NCBI RefSeq assembly: GCF_041146395.1
Contig: NC_090989.1
Coordinates: 122,325,501-122,389,500, forward strand
DNA length: 64,000 nucleotides
Reading direction: 5' to 3'
Source: Eulemur rufifrons
Lineage: Eukaryota; Chordata; Mammalia; Primates; Lemuridae
The translations under genes were made by a program, and so were the position numbers. Below are positions 10,965-21,349 of this stretch, piece after piece. Position 1 is the first letter of the stretch; every line of letters begins with the position of its first letter. The notes under the pieces are model-generated. The model did no database searches. It saw nothing but the letters and a program-made list of their open reading frames with translations, and had not been told where the DNA came from.

Positions 10965-11855
10965 GGAGGGATTCCATAGGTCACTTTAGTCCTACTTTTA
11001 CACCTGACCATAGTCTTCTCTCAGAGTGGTTGTGAGTCATCCTCCTCACCTCTCCTCTGCAAACCACCACCAGGGAGGCATGATTATCCACTACCTCTTG
11101 CAAATGAAAGGAATAGAGCATCCTGAAATGGGGCATTCTGTAATTTCACTGATTTATCTGTCAGAAATTGCCCACTTAGCAAATTTTAAAACACAGCATC
11201 TGACTAGTATTTCAGGCCTGCAGCCCTTCCAGCACTCGGGACGCACACTCCTGCAGAAGAGACTCTTCAGGGCGTAGGGCAGGGGCACTTTGAAGTCAGC
11301 ACCTCTTCCTACCTCAGTCCTGCCCTGAGTACTTCTTAATGTGGGAACAAAAAAGGGAAGGAAGGTGCTGGAGGCAGGTTTGATGTTCAGTTTGGCAATC
11401 ACTATAATAGCTGTAATTCTCAAGTGATTGATAAAATACAGGCTTCTGATGAACGAAGAAAGAAAGACAGTCGAATGGTCTGGACAGCACTGTGCTCAGC
11501 GGATAGGAAAAAAACCCTTATATTTATTATTCACTCCATTGGAAAGATAATTTTCATCCATAAGAAAATACATACATATTTAATTTCTTCTAACTTTACA
11601 TCTCTTTCTAGCCTAAAGTTATTAATCTGGGGTTCATGGGTGGGTTAAAGGGGCTCATAAACCCATTAAAATTAAGTGCCAAGTTCCTGTGTATATGTAG
11701 GTTTCTATGAGGAGGAATTTTTTATTCAATTAACAGAGGAGTTTGTGACCCACCCCCAAAGACCCACACAGTGACGAACTACTTACGGGTAAACCACCAC
11801 CACCTGGTCTCCTCCTGGTGCTAGTGGGGCTCTTTTTGCAGTGCTCAGTGGGGTG
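10965..11855. other. Unassigned stretch
   Basis: No repeat recognised. Frames of 74-89 codons (11026-11277, 11154-11423, 11424-11648) are matchless and mutually overlapping. Confidence 0.4.
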
Positions 11856-11861
11856 CTTTTG

Positions 11862-11998
11862 ACATCTGGAGTTGGGTGATTCTTCACTGGTAGGACTGTT
11901 CCAGCTAATATGTTTAGCATCCCTGGTACCTGACCATTAAATGCCAGTATCCCTGCCTGGTCATTATGACAACGAAAAATGATCACGCATATTTCCAG
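11862..11998 (-). mobile_element. hAT-Charlie element fragment
   Basis: TAATATGTTTAGCATCCCTG, GTACCTGACCATTAAATGCC and GGTCATTATGACAACGAAAA follow the antisense order of a common MER-type element whose complete copies begin CAGTGGTTCTCAACTGGGGG. Both termini are decayed. Confidence 0.55.
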
Positions 11999-12039
11999 AT
12001 CTCCCTTAGAGGGCAGTACTTCCCCTGCTTGAGAAGGTT

Positions 12040-12130
12040 AAGTTCACCTTCCAGGGCTTCTCTTTCTTCACCAGGAAAATGAGGGAGGTAAACAAGATGA
12101 CCTCAAGGAGCCCTCCAGGTCTATGATTCA
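12040..12130 (+). mobile_element. MIR-family SINE fragment
   Basis: CTTTCTTCACCAGGAAAATG, then AAGATGACCTCAAGGAGCCC and TCCAGGTCTATGATTC, matches the 3' half of MIR-type SINEs (ATCTGTAAAATG followed by the AGGTCCCTTCCAGCTCT motif). Confidence 0.55.
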
Positions 12131-12261
12131 GTAGTATCTCACACATCACGCCCTCTGAGTGCAACACCTGATCCTGTTTACCCTGTGTTGACAGATGTGT
12201 GCCCCTTGGGGGACCTGTAAGGTACCATAAAGAATGGAGGCTTGGTCCTAGATGTGGCCCT

Positions 12262-12365
12262 GCGATTAGCTGCATGACTTTGGGCAGTCCTTTTGCACCC
12301 CTGGATTTATATTCCATCAACTGTAAATGGGCTGAGTTGATTTAGAAGGTCAGTGCCAGCTCTAA
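12262..12365 (+). mobile_element. MIR-family SINE fragment
   Basis: TAGCTGCATGACTTTGGGCA, CATCAACTGTAAATGGGCTG and GAAGGTCAGTGCCAGCTCTA retain the sense MIR order. It lies 130 bp from a similar fragment; I cannot tell whether they are one split copy or two. Confidence 0.65.
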
Positions 12366-12689
12366 AGTGGGTTGATTCTCTGCAGTAATGAATGTAGGGT
12401 TTAGGGGATTTCCTGCACCCCAAGGAAGTTCTCAGATGTCTCCTCTCAGATATAATAAGCCCTCCTTTAGAAAAAACTACGTGTATGGTGTTCTTATAAG
12501 GCAGATTCAGAGGCAGAGGACTGAGAATGTCCTCTGATGCCCTAAGTATCAGACAACACAAATCAGATGTCTAATGAAGAAAAAAGAAAAAGTCCGTGGG
12601 AAGGGAATGTCTTGTTTGGCCTTATTGATGAGAATCCTGGCATCTGTATGGACTTAACGGAAATTGAGGCACAAAGCTCAGATGTTAAC

Positions 12690-12930
12690 TCCTCTAAGAG
12701 GCCCTCTTTAACTCCTGAAGCAGTTAGGAGCTCACAATCTAATTTCAATGTATTTTTATTGATGCATTAATTTTGCCAGTAGCTGTTGATTATTTGCTGA
12801 CCCACTTCTCTCTGTACTGAGCATCTGAGGTCTTTGAAGACAGAGATCATGTAGGATTCATCTTTGTCTCCTTGGTATGTGCCTAGCACAGAGCCTGACA
12901 CATAGTAGGGTCTCGAATGAATGTAAGAAA
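12690..12930 (+). mobile_element. L2 LINE 3' end
   Basis: TCTGAGGTCTTTGAAGACAG, AGATCATGTAGGATTCATC, GTGCCTAGCACAGAGCCTGA and CACATAGTAGGGTCTCGAAT give the sense 3' end of L2 in order. Confidence 0.75.
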
Positions 12931-12934
12931 GCAA

Positions 12935-14140
12935 GAATAAGGCTAGCCTGGGCTAGATCAAAACAAGCTCAGCTTGCTTCCGGGTGGGGCTGGCTCACGA
13001 CAGTCTGTAAACACAGCCTTCCCAGGAGAGTCAGAGGAACGTCTGGCATGTTAATCACTCTCTCCCTGCAAATGAGACACTTCCTGAACTCACACACTAG
13101 CTAGGCGGGTCCTGTGAAGCCAACTGAACCATACTGCTAACTCCTGCTATATTTCTCTCTCTCATGAACAGCATCTAATGGGTAGAAAGAGCTTCTACAG
13201 TTTTCTCTAGAGACTTAACACTATGTAAGAAATTATTTCCAAGCAATCACTTTTGAAATACTGAATTTAAATTTTTCTATTGAAAATGACAACCCTGTAA
13301 TAGGGAAGTTTGTGGACCTTATGAGAAGTGTGAACATAGTATTCAGTGGGTAAAAAAAAAAAAAAAAATTAATATTTTCCAATGATAATATGATGTAGTT
13401 GATTCAACTCCTCAGATAATTTTCCCTCTGTAGGGTTGTCAAGCACTGCCTATTTTCTGGTCCTCATCCTATTTCTTGGATCTTCCCCTTCTACAGCAGA
13501 ACTATCGACCTTCTCCCTCAACCAGTGAGCTCAGTCTCACCTGGCTTCTATAAGTATCTGTTGTAGTACTCTGGGGATGGTGAGGAGGGTATAGGGTAGG
13601 GGGAAGGGCATGGCAAGACTGGCCAGTTGTTGGGGTAGAGTTTGCACGTCCAGAGCTGGGTGTGTGATTATGTGAAATAACTAGGAATGTAAGCAAAGAG
13701 TCACAGAAGGTGGTACCTTGGGATGGTTCAAAAGCCAAAATAGTGGTTTTATCAAGAGGATGGCTTGGGGGCTTCAGAACTTCAATAATTCTACCAGCAA
13801 TCCTCCCACCCAAGCTGCACCAAAGAGTGTTGGGGCTGAGGTTATGGCCCTTTTCCTGACAGAGCTGTATGTTGATTTAGGGAGCCTGGAGAACTGCGTA
13901 TGTGTACCTGGAGGCATTCTGCAAACAGGCAGTCTTATAAGCAGCAGGAAGAAAATCATGGCAGCAGAAATTGGCTATTATGACCAAAGAAAAATCATAG
14001 CCATATTTGACTGCCAAGATCCTCTCAAAGAGCAGAAGATGCTCATGATACCTGCCTACTTCTGGGCAGGACTCAGAAAATCCCATCTACAGACTAGGAC
14101 CAGTAGCCTCCAGTCTCCATTTACATTCCAGATCTTTCTG
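12935..14140. other. Unassigned stretch with the start of a 175-codon chance frame
   Basis: Contains an A-run at 13353-13369 and the first part of a plus-strand open frame (13718-14245, 175 codons). That frame's last third lies inside a MIR, it has no domain I recognise, and opposing frames of 103, 61 and 69 codons overlap it. I therefore do not annotate it as a gene. Confidence 0.4.
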
Positions 14141-14144
14141 GGTT

Positions 14145-14274
14145 CACATCCGGCAGACTCGCTGTGTGACCTTGGGAAAGTCACAAAGTCAGGGTTTTAC
14201 AAAGTCTCTTTATCTCTAAACAAAGATACTAAACAGGATCTTTAGGATCTTAAGGTCCTTCAGAATCTTAAGTC
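14145..14274 (+). mobile_element. MIR SINE 3' half
   Basis: CTCGCTGTGTGACCTTGGGA, AAGTCACAAAGTC and AAGGTCCTTCAGAATCTTAA match sense MIR. An L2 tail in the opposite orientation follows directly. Confidence 0.7.
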
Positions 14275-14275
14275 T

Positions 14276-14510
14276 ATTCCAATAATATTTATTGAGTGCC
14301 TACTATGTGCCAGGTACTTTGTAGGTGCTGGGGATACAGCAGTGAACACAAAAGACCAGAACCCCTATCCTCACGCAGCTTGCATTCTCGTGAAAGGAGG
14401 CAGGTGGTAAAGATAACAAGTAAACAACTTTTAATGTAGTTGAGAAGGTGATTAGTATTATGGGATGAAATAGAGCAGAGTAAGGTAAGGAGGACCTGGA
14501 AAGCTGAAGA
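14276..14510 (-). mobile_element. L2 LINE 3' end
   Basis: A clear antisense L2 tail: ATATTTATTGAGTGCCTACT, ATGTGCCAGGTACTTTGTAG, GTGCTGGGGATACAGCAGTG, CGCAGCTTGCATTCTCGTG, and the later TGGGATGAAATAGAGCAGAG. Confidence 0.85.
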
Positions 14511-14514
14511 CAAT

Positions 14515-16220
14515 TTTGTGGGGGAGGAGGAGTTGCAAAATCTCTAATATCTGATTTTCTGGAATCTCAAAGAATGCTTTCTAAAGTAAACTTCTGAGGA
14601 ATAGAGATATGACACCTATTAAGCTGACATAAACAAAAAGAGGAAAATAAGGTTTATCACTTACAAAATTTAGGCATGGCCTTAACAAACATCTCTTCCC
14701 CTCACTCCAGCTCACTTCCAGAGGAGGTGGATCTTATTTTTGACACTCACTAGGGGTTTGGGGTGAGACTGTTGACATGCAAGCCCTCAAAGCACAGGAG
14801 GGGTGGTACTATTGAACAGTTTCCCCTGACTCACATCGGGATCCTTGGGAACCCCAGAGAAGTTTATAGGAGACAAGCAGCTTAGAGATCTATGACCTAA
14901 GGCTCTGTCATTACTGGGAGCCTCAGAGTTACTGGTCAGGAATGTACCTAACCATTCTAAATGGCGATGGTAATGTCACATCATGTGAGAAGCCAATTAC
15001 CAATGACTCATTGGAAACCAAACTATGAGAGGCTGAAACACAGGAGGGAGTCAAGCAGAAGGGGCAAGGAGAAAGTGCCAGTTTCCCTTTGGCTCTTCCT
15101 CTCTGGACATATCCTAGAGAAGCCATTTAATCTCTAGCAGCTCCTGGAGTCAGTGACCTCAGTGCTCTTTGATGTGTTTACCTAAAAGTGCCTCCTTGTT
15201 AGCAGCAGGGACCACAGCTCATGCCTGGAGACTAAAACTCTGGTAGGTCTTAATTCATTAGCCACCAAAGCAGCTGAAAGCGTTGCAAGAAGAAACTCTC
15301 CCTCCTCCATGAATAAAGTGTTCTCACTGTGCCAATGCTTGTCCGTCAGTTCTTTGGGAGTATGAGCCTTCCTTCCTCCATCCATTCCTCCCTACTCTCC
15401 ACCCCCCCAACCTTTTTTCTTTCTTTTGTCTTTCTCTCTTTCTTTGAAGAACTGGCTAACGTATACATCTGAGTTCGGAGATTCAGAACTAATTGATTTA
15501 TATAATTCTCTTAATTGTAAAGAGTTGGATGGAAGAGTGACAGGAAAAAACAAAGATGGACACATGGCCCATGATGACAGATGGCACGTGCCAGCAGGCA
15601 GACCAGAAGAACAACACAAGATGCACTTGTGCTTAGCAAGTACAGAAACCACTGGAAGATGATAACTCTTGAACATAATGCAAGCCACGATTTCCTGGCA
15701 GACATTACTGTGTGAGGCCCAGCAGTTAATTGTCTCCCACATCTAATTCCAGAAAAGACAATGCTTGGAAAGGTCTTCTGGAAATCAGGACATTTTCCAG
15801 AATGTGCATTATCTCATTTCCAAATCCCTGTTTATCATATTATTCCATTCCTCATGGATTATTTTCTGAAAAATTAGGTATCTTGTTCTTCAGACTCTGA
15901 AACAAAATAAACAAGCTGGTTGGAAAATAATGTAGAGCTTTACAGCAGGGAAGAATTTAGCAGGTTTCCTCTGCTGGCAACATTTATTCACACACTTCCA
16001 ATTTGCAATCAAAGAGAAAACCTTCCTGTTATTAGATCATATCACGTCATTAGTGACATTGTGAATGTCCAGAGTTCTCTGGACCCATTTTGTAGATTCT
16101 GGTAAGAATGTTCACGATGTGCATTCCAGTTTTCAAGGGGAGTAAATATGACCTGGGAGTTGGCCTTTTCTCCTCTGTATTCCTCAACGCTCACATTCCT
16201 AATTATTTCTACTGCGTCCT
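14515..16220. other. Unassigned stretch with a pyrimidine tract
   Basis: About 1.7 kb with no recognised interspersed repeat. A pyrimidine-rich tract lies at 15393-15446. The 116-codon minus-strand frame at 15392-15742 reads through that tract, which explains its apparent lysine-rich end, so it is not taken as coding. Confidence 0.45.
15393..15446. repeat. Polypyrimidine tract
   Basis: About 50 bases almost entirely C and T on the plus strand, with CCACCCCCCCAACC followed by T/C alternation. It is low complexity, with no splice acceptor context supported by a following exon. Confidence 0.7.
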
Positions 16221-16226
16221 CTACAA

Positions 16227-16366
16227 CAGCATTTCTCAAACTTCTAGGTCCACGTGAATCAGACTCTATTCAGTATGTCTAGGCTGGATCCTGGGATCCT
16301 GCATTTTCATAAGCTCCCAGGTGATGCCAAAGCTGCTTGTCCATGGACCACATTTTGAGTAGCAAA
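16227..16366 (-). mobile_element. MER20-like hAT-Charlie element
   Basis: CAGCATTTCTCAAACTTCTA at the left end, then CTGCATTTTCATAAGCTCCC, AGGTGATGCCAAAGCTGC and TGGACCACATTTTGAGTAGC at the right. Both ends are present but the middle is shortened. Confidence 0.7.
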
Positions 16367-16394
16367 GATCTATGTTTTCACACCACAACTGCCC

Positions 16395-16655
16395 TGATGT
16401 GGGCCTACATCATCTTGCTGGACTTCTGAGACAGCTAACTGGTCCTTCTGTTCCAAGCCCTTTCTCCATACTGTCTGAAAGGCCTTTCTAAAATATAAAT
16501 CTGATACCATCAATTCTCTTGCCGCCTCTGCAGTGGCTCCAAGTCGTCTACAGATAAGTGTCAGCTCCTTATTGATGGCATTTGGACTCCTTCACGACTG
16601 GGCTCTGCACTTAGTGAACTCTCCCTGCCACTCACTATATTGGGCTTGATGACCT
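16395..16655 (+). mobile_element. L2 LINE, 5' part of a copy split by an LTR
   Basis: AGCCCTTTCTCCATACTGTC, TATAAATCTGATACCATC, CTGCAGTGGCTCCAAGTCG, TGTCAGCTCCTTATTGATGG and CTCCCTGCCACTCACTA match the L2 3' region in order. The match stops at the LTR and resumes at about 17180, so one older L2 was interrupted. Confidence 0.6.
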
Positions 16656-16659
16656 GTGT

Positions 16660-17150
16660 GGCAGTCAGCTGCAAGATCTCCTCAATGATCCCTGTTTCAC
16701 GTCCTTGTGCAGTCTCCTCCCATGCTGAATAGGACTCATCTGTGTAGCCACGAGGATTCTGTGTGACTTCCAAGGTTGTATCATCAAAGATATTTTAGCT
16801 TTCACCTTGCCTTCTTTGGGATCATTCACTCTGGGAGAAGCTAGCTGTCATGTCACGCGGACATGTGAGTGGGTCTATCTAGAGACCCACATGGTAAGGA
16901 ACTGAGGCCTCCTGTCCATAGCTATGTGAGCAAAACCTGCATTTTTAGAAGTAGGTCCTCTAGCCCCAAACCTTCAGATAACTGCAGTTCCTGACATCTT
17001 GACTGCAACCACATGAGAGACACTTAGAATCCTCCAGTTAAGCCACTCCTGAATTCCTATAGTCTCCCATAGAGACTATGAGATAATAAATGTTTGTCGT
17101 TTTAAGCCACTAAGTTTTGGGGTAATTTTTTGTACAGTAATAGATGACCT
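16660..17150 (+). mobile_element. Solo LTR, ERVL-MaLR (MLT1-type), nested in L2
   Basis: Landmarks in order: CAAGATCTCCTCAATGATCC, AGTCTCCTCCCATGCTGAAT, ACTCTGGGAGAAGCTAGCTG, AGGAACTGAGGCCTCCTG, CTTCAGATAACTGCAGTTCC and TGACTGCAACCACATGAGAG. The 3' end has GAGATAATAAATGTTTGTCG (holding the AATAAA signal) and TTTTAAGCCACTAAGTTTTG. No internal retroviral sequence remains. Confidence 0.75.
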
Positions 17151-17179
17151 CTCCTACACACAGTAGATAGTTTCCCACA

Positions 17180-17485
17180 GAGCTAGCCCCTCTTCTGGGT
17201 AACTCCTATTCATCCTTTTAGATGCAGCTCTCTCACTGACCTCTTTCCTTCAGATCTGGGCAGATGCCTCTCCTCTGGGCTGCCGAGATGCCCTGGGCAT
17301 GTCTCCATTCCCGTATTTGTCACAATGTCTAGACATTATCTATTAATATATGTATATGTCTGACTCTCTCACTAGACTGTGAACTCTTTAGAGGTGGGGA
17401 CTGTATCATTTTGGTATCCTCAGTGCCAATCAGAGTACCTAACACATAGTAGGCACTCACTATTGGAACAAATAAATGAATGAAG
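17180..17485 (+). mobile_element. L2 LINE, 3' part of the LTR-split copy
   Basis: CCTATTCATCCTTTTAGATG, CTCTCACTAGACTGTGAACT, CTTTAGAGGTGGGGACTGTA, GAGTACCTAACACATAGTAG and GCACTCACTATTGGAACAAA give the L2 3' tail, continuing the fragment ending near 16655. Confidence 0.8.
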
Positions 17486-17716
17486 TCAACTTCTCTGGAA
17501 TCATGACTCTATAGCAACTCCATCCCTTCACCTTGGAAGTTCTTTCAACGCCTGCCACTAATTGCTTGACCTGCCATCTCACCCGGGTCATCTATGATTC
17601 AATCCATTGCTGCTTCATCTCCAGTTTTAGGTCACACCACGCACTCACTGAATTACTTCAGTGGCTTTTAATCAAAAGAACATATCAAAACTGCCTCTGG
17701 AGACCTAAAATATATA

Positions 17717-17924
17717 CAGTAAGTCCTCACTTAATGTCATTGGTAGGTTCTTGGAAACTATGACTTTAAGTGAAACAATGCATAACAAAACCAATTTTTT
17801 TCCTCATCAACATAACAAAATGACATTGAACAAAACAGTACTACCTGAGGACCTGCTGTATGTCATTTCACTTAAAGGCACAGTTTCCAAGAACCTATCA
17901 ACCACATTAAATAAGGACTTATTG
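17717..17924. mobile_element. Palindromic Tc1/mariner-type MITE with TA flanks
   Basis: The left arm starts CAGTAAGTCCTCACTTAATG and the right arm ends TAAATAAGGACTTATTG, an inverted copy. Both arms also share GTTCTTGGAAACT (inverted as AGTTTCCAAGAAC). TA dinucleotides sit at 17715-17716 and 17925-17926, as expected for a Tc1/mariner target duplication. Arms of roughly 75 bp surround a short AT-rich centre. It is non-coding. Confidence 0.8.
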
Positions 17925-17926
17925 TA

Positions 17927-18390
17927 TTCATATCTCAGTCCTGTGCCCAGACATTCTGAGTCACTAGTTGTGGAATAAGCTCTAGACTTGTATATTTTAA
18001 ACATGTCCATAGGTGAATTTTCATTCCCAAGTTGATATTGATTGACTTGTTGCTGTATAATCTATGCCCCCTCCAAAATGGGAGGTTTATAAAAACATAA
18101 TTACTAAAACAATAACAAAACCCTAAAACTTCAATAGAGAAGTATATTAATAAGAACAAATGATGCTAAGGGTGGGTGGGGAAAGAATACTATGCCAGAA
18201 AATCTGGCTAGAGAAACTACTGTAAGTGAACATAATTTTTAGAGCTTCCTTGGAGCCAGGGCAAAAAGAGATCTGAATGGATTACATAACTCCCAACATT
18301 TGAAAGAGATGGCATGTAAGTTCTCAGGAAAGACAACCTTTGCGCTGGTATTGTATTATAAGAGAAATTGATCTCACAGGTCTTTATATA
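17927..18390. other. Unassigned stretch
   Basis: AT-rich sequence between the MITE and the L1 tail. Nothing was recognised. Confidence 0.35.
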
Positions 18391-18906
18391 TGGCATCTCT
18401 TTGGTTCTCCTGGAGAGAGTTGGAACCCATTCTATTAAGTGAATATCCCAAGAATGGAAAAATAAGCATCACATGTATTCACCAGCAAACTGGTTTCCTG
18501 ATCATCACCTAAGTGCACATTTGGGAATAACACCAATTGGGTATCGGACAGAGGTCGGGGCTGGGGGGAAGGGATGGGTGTATACATATTTGAGTGCGAT
18601 GCGCACTGCCTGGGGAATAGACACGCTTGAAGTTCTGACTGGGGGGGATGGGGGTGGGGGGAGGGGATGGGTGTATACATACTTGAGTGCGATGTGCACT
18701 GCCTGGGGAATAGACACGCTTGAAGTTCTGACTGGGGGGGATGGGGGTGGGGGGAGGGGATGGGTGCACACCTACATGATGAGTGCGATGTGCACTGTCT
18801 AGAGAATGGACACGCTTGAAGCTCAGACTCAGGGGGATGGGGGGGCATAGGCAATATATATAAACTGAACTTCTGTACCCCCATAATGAGCTGAAATAAA
18901 AAAAAA
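18391..18906 (+). mobile_element. Lemur-type L1 3' end with expanded 3' UTR
   Basis: Begins inside the last part of ORF2 (GGCATCTCTTTGGTTCTCC) and runs through AGAGTTGGAACCCATTCTAT, TGATCATCACCTAAGTGCAC and the G-rich 3' UTR to ACTTCTGTACCCCCATAATG, AGCTGAAATAAA and poly(A). It is severely 5'-truncated. The 3' UTR holds three copies of a 93-bp unit, against one in the copy at 24120-24240. No clear target duplication was found. Confidence 0.85.
18571..18850 (+). repeat. 93-bp tandem unit, three copies, in L1 3' UTR
   Basis: Copies start at 18571, 18664 and 18757, each at GGGATGGGTG, giving an exact 93-bp period. Copies 1 and 2 are nearly identical (GTGCGATG(C/T)GCACTGCCTG and GGGGAATAGACACGCTTGAA). 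Copy 3 is more diverged and carries the ACCTACATGATGAG form typical of other L1 copies. Because 93 is 31 codons, all antisense frames stay open, producing 86-162 codon artefact frames. Confidence 0.9.
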
Positions 18907-18909
18907 GGC

Positions 18910-19955
18910 ATTGAACAACACAATGAATGGTATTTGATACTTTTTTTTTAAAAAAAGAAAAAGTGCAGGAATGTTTTACATATAGCCACTTTCAAAAAAA
19001 AAAAAAAGGCCAAAGTACATAAATTCTAGGTTCGTGAAGGTATTTCTATGGAAAGCTAAAAAGTACAGTATGTATCTTTGTCATCTGCCTTGATATAAAA
19101 GAAGCACAGAATCTGGAAGGGAAAACAGCATGAATATTCCATTTATTTTCAATGGATGGTCTCAGTCAGGCTTTTTTCAGAAGCTAAACAGCAGACACCC
19201 CTTCATTCCACCTCCTTACTTGGCTGTCCAAACTTGGGATATTCTCCCACTGCAGCTCTGCTTGCCAAGGACGGCAGGTACAGAGGAAAAGCTTGGAGGT
19301 GTGGATTAAATGCCAGGAACATTGGTTCACAAAGGCTCCCACACATAGGGCTCAGAATCACTGCACTGGGGCCTCAGCAAATGATGGGAGGATGGCACGT
19401 TTCATCTGCAAGCGCTACTGCTGTGAGTGCTGCACTGTAGCACAGGCTACAGTGATCACATCTGATCCAAAGCATGTGCTCTGTCTACCAACAGATTGGG
19501 GAGCTCAAGGATGCATTTTTAAGTGAATTACTGCAAAGCTTCAAGGTAGAACATCAAACCTGAAAGACAGAATTTTAGAGGCAGGAACAAGAAGCTGCCT
19601 GGAGGGAGTAAGTTAAAAGAAGAACATGTAATGGATTCTACCTTGCCTATGTCTGGCTATCACGATTCCTGGCAGACCCACGCCAGTCTAGTCCATCCAA
19701 GTATACCTAACTTTTGATTAACGGTCAACTGGTGAGTGGGATATCAAACAGCCACCATCACTCTTGGCTTTTCTTGCCAAACACAAAGGGCAGCTTTAGG
19801 TTTCACAGAAAAGTCCTAGGATTACAGGTGCATATTGGGAGAGGCTTGGGGCCCTAGCATGATACTCTGTGCCATTAATGTTCCAGAAAACTTGCAGAAG
19901 TTGTACGGAGTTAGAGATAGGCCTGAAAATTCTGATTCACATGTCAAGAGATGTT
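18910..19955. other. Unassigned stretch with A-runs
   Basis: Starts with T/A-runs (18941-18961) and an A-run at 18994-19007, possibly the tail of an unrecognised retroelement. The rest is unique-looking. A 94-codon frame at 19156-19440 has no homologue I know. Confidence 0.4.
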
Positions 19956-19961
19956 CTATCA

Positions 19962-20138
19962 GAGCTGTCTGATAAAACATGCAATGACAAAAATGTTCTA
20001 TATCTGCATTCTCAAATATGGTGGCACTAGCCACCTGTAGCTATTGAGCATTTTAAATTTTATTTAACATAATTTTATTTAATTCTAATTAAATTTAAAT
20101 AGTCAATGTGCTTAGTGGCAATCATATTGGACAGCACA
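19962..20138 (+). mobile_element. hAT-Charlie (MER5/MER3-like) element
   Basis: Left AGAGCTGTCTGATAAAACAT, then AATGTTCTATATCTGCATTC, GGCACTAGCCACCTGTAGCT, an ATTTAATTCTAATTAAATTT core, and right end ATCATATTGGACAGCACAA. The GCTGTC / GACAGC ends form the terminal inverted repeat. The same family recurs at 60058-60252. Confidence 0.75.
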
Positions 20139-20461
20139 ATTCTATAGAGTATGGACCAAACTTCTCCCCTGGAACTGTTAATTGAAGCTCTTGACTTCAC
20201 CTAATGGTAGGAGGTAACCCCAGGTAAAGCTGTCTACTCCACAGAAACCTGGTCATGACTTGTGCCCTGACTTTGGCAGCATCCTTGGCCAAAGGTCAAC
20301 TTTCAGTCTCAGGACAGAGTAACCTCTCAGTCATTCTGGGTCTCTCAGTGCTGTTAAAAACCATCTAGTCAAAAAGGCCACAAGAAATGAAGGCTGAGAC
20401 ACCAGGGTGAAACCTACTATCTTACATCTGAATATAAACAGCAACAGTTATATAACTAGAC

Positions 20462-20532
20462 ATCAGCAGGCGCTGTATTAAGTACTTACCTGCTGTGGTA
20501 AATTATGTGACTTGATTTTCCCAACCTCCATT
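20462..20532 (-). mobile_element. MIR SINE 3' fragment
   Basis: CAGGCGCTGTATTAAGTACT, TGTGACTTGATTTTCCCAAC resembles the antisense MIR tail. The match is weak and short. Confidence 0.4.
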
Positions 20533-20534
20533 TC

Positions 20535-20965
20535 ACTCTCCTTCTAGAAGGAGAGATCTAAAGGCTTAAAATTATGTTTCCCAGACTTGTGTGTGCTGTA
20601 GCGTTGTGGCTGTGCACTAAGGCAGAAGCAAGTGAGAGACCTCTGCTTGGTTTTACAGCTGCTGGCGGGCTGGGACATGGAGGTATGCATGTTCAGAGTG
20701 GGCAACACAGAGGCAGCTGTGCTCCATGGTTCAGTGTCTTGGTCACCATTTTGTTGGTGCTTAGAAATGACCATGGTGGTTCCCGGTGCTAGGCAGGAGC
20801 CATGCCTGTCCTCTGGATTGCTGCTACAATGGAGTGTCCCCACAGTCCCTGGCTTCTTTTGCCCTATCTTTCCTACTGTACTGGAAGCACTTGATTTCTT
20901 ATATGCAATCCCTTTCTGCTCAAAATACCTCCAGTGATTTCTGATTCCTGCACGGTTTCCTGGCA
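20535..20965 (+). mobile_element. Possible old LTR, unassigned family
   Basis: The 3' end, CTTTCTGCTCAAAATACCTC, CAGTGATTTCTGATTCCTGC, resembles the terminus of several ancient mammalian LTR families. Upstream sequence fits only loosely. Frames of 72-140 codons on both strands here show no protein homology. It may instead be unrelated unique DNA. Confidence 0.35.
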
Positions 20966-21008
20966 CAGCTGTGTTATCTAATTTGGTTCCCTCAGCAAGC
21001 TTCTAGAG

Positions 21009-21345
21009 CAGTGGTCCCCAACATTTTTGGCACCAGGGACCGGTTTCATGGAACATAATTTTTCCATGGATGGGGTGGGAGTAGGGAAGAGGAGGTGGAG
21101 CTCAGGTAATGATTCGAGCATGGGGAGCAGCTATAAATGCAGATGAAGCTTTGCTCACTCACCGCCGCTCACCTCCTGCTGTGTGCCCCTTCCTCTCCTG
21201 TTCCTAAGTTTCATGGAAGACAATTTTTCCACAGACGGGGTGGGGTGGGGTGGGGTGGGGTGTGGTGCGGTGGAGTTCTGCAGCCTGGTCTCTAACAGGC
21301 CGCTGACCTGTACTGGTCCACAGACCAGGGAGTTGGGGACTGCAG
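21009..21345 (-). mobile_element. MER1 hAT-Charlie element with 8-bp target duplication
   Basis: Left terminus CAGTGGTCCCCAACATTTTT and right terminus GAGTTGGGGACTGCAG are inverted repeats. The 8-bp flanks TTCTAGAG (21001-21008) and CTCTAGGG (21346-21353) agree at 6 of 8 positions, with the NTCTAGNN core typical of hAT targets. The interior keeps GCAGATGAAGCTTTGCTCAC and GCCGCTCACCTCCTGCTGTG. A second copy of the left-arm segment (GTTTCATGGA, then TTTTTCCA) is inserted at about 21208-21245 and leads into a GGGGT repeat. Confidence 0.9.
21237..21270 (+). repeat. (GGGGT)n microsatellite inside MER1
   Basis: About six GGGGT units with one interrupted unit at the end. It grew from the GGGGTGGG already present in the duplicated MER1 arm. 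Confidence 0.9.
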
Positions 21346-21349
21346 CTCT

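Noticed and set aside
13718..14245. 175-codon plus-strand frame
   Set aside because: Its C-terminal part is MIR sequence, opposing frames overlap, and no domain or start context supports it.
18571..18850. CRISPR-like regular repeat spacing
   Set aside because: The units are contiguous tandem copies with no unique spacers, and the window is mammalian.
18435..18923. 162-codon minus-strand frame with proline- and serine-rich 31-residue repeats
   Set aside because: It is the antisense of the L1 3' UTR tandem unit; the 93-bp period alone explains the repetition and openness.
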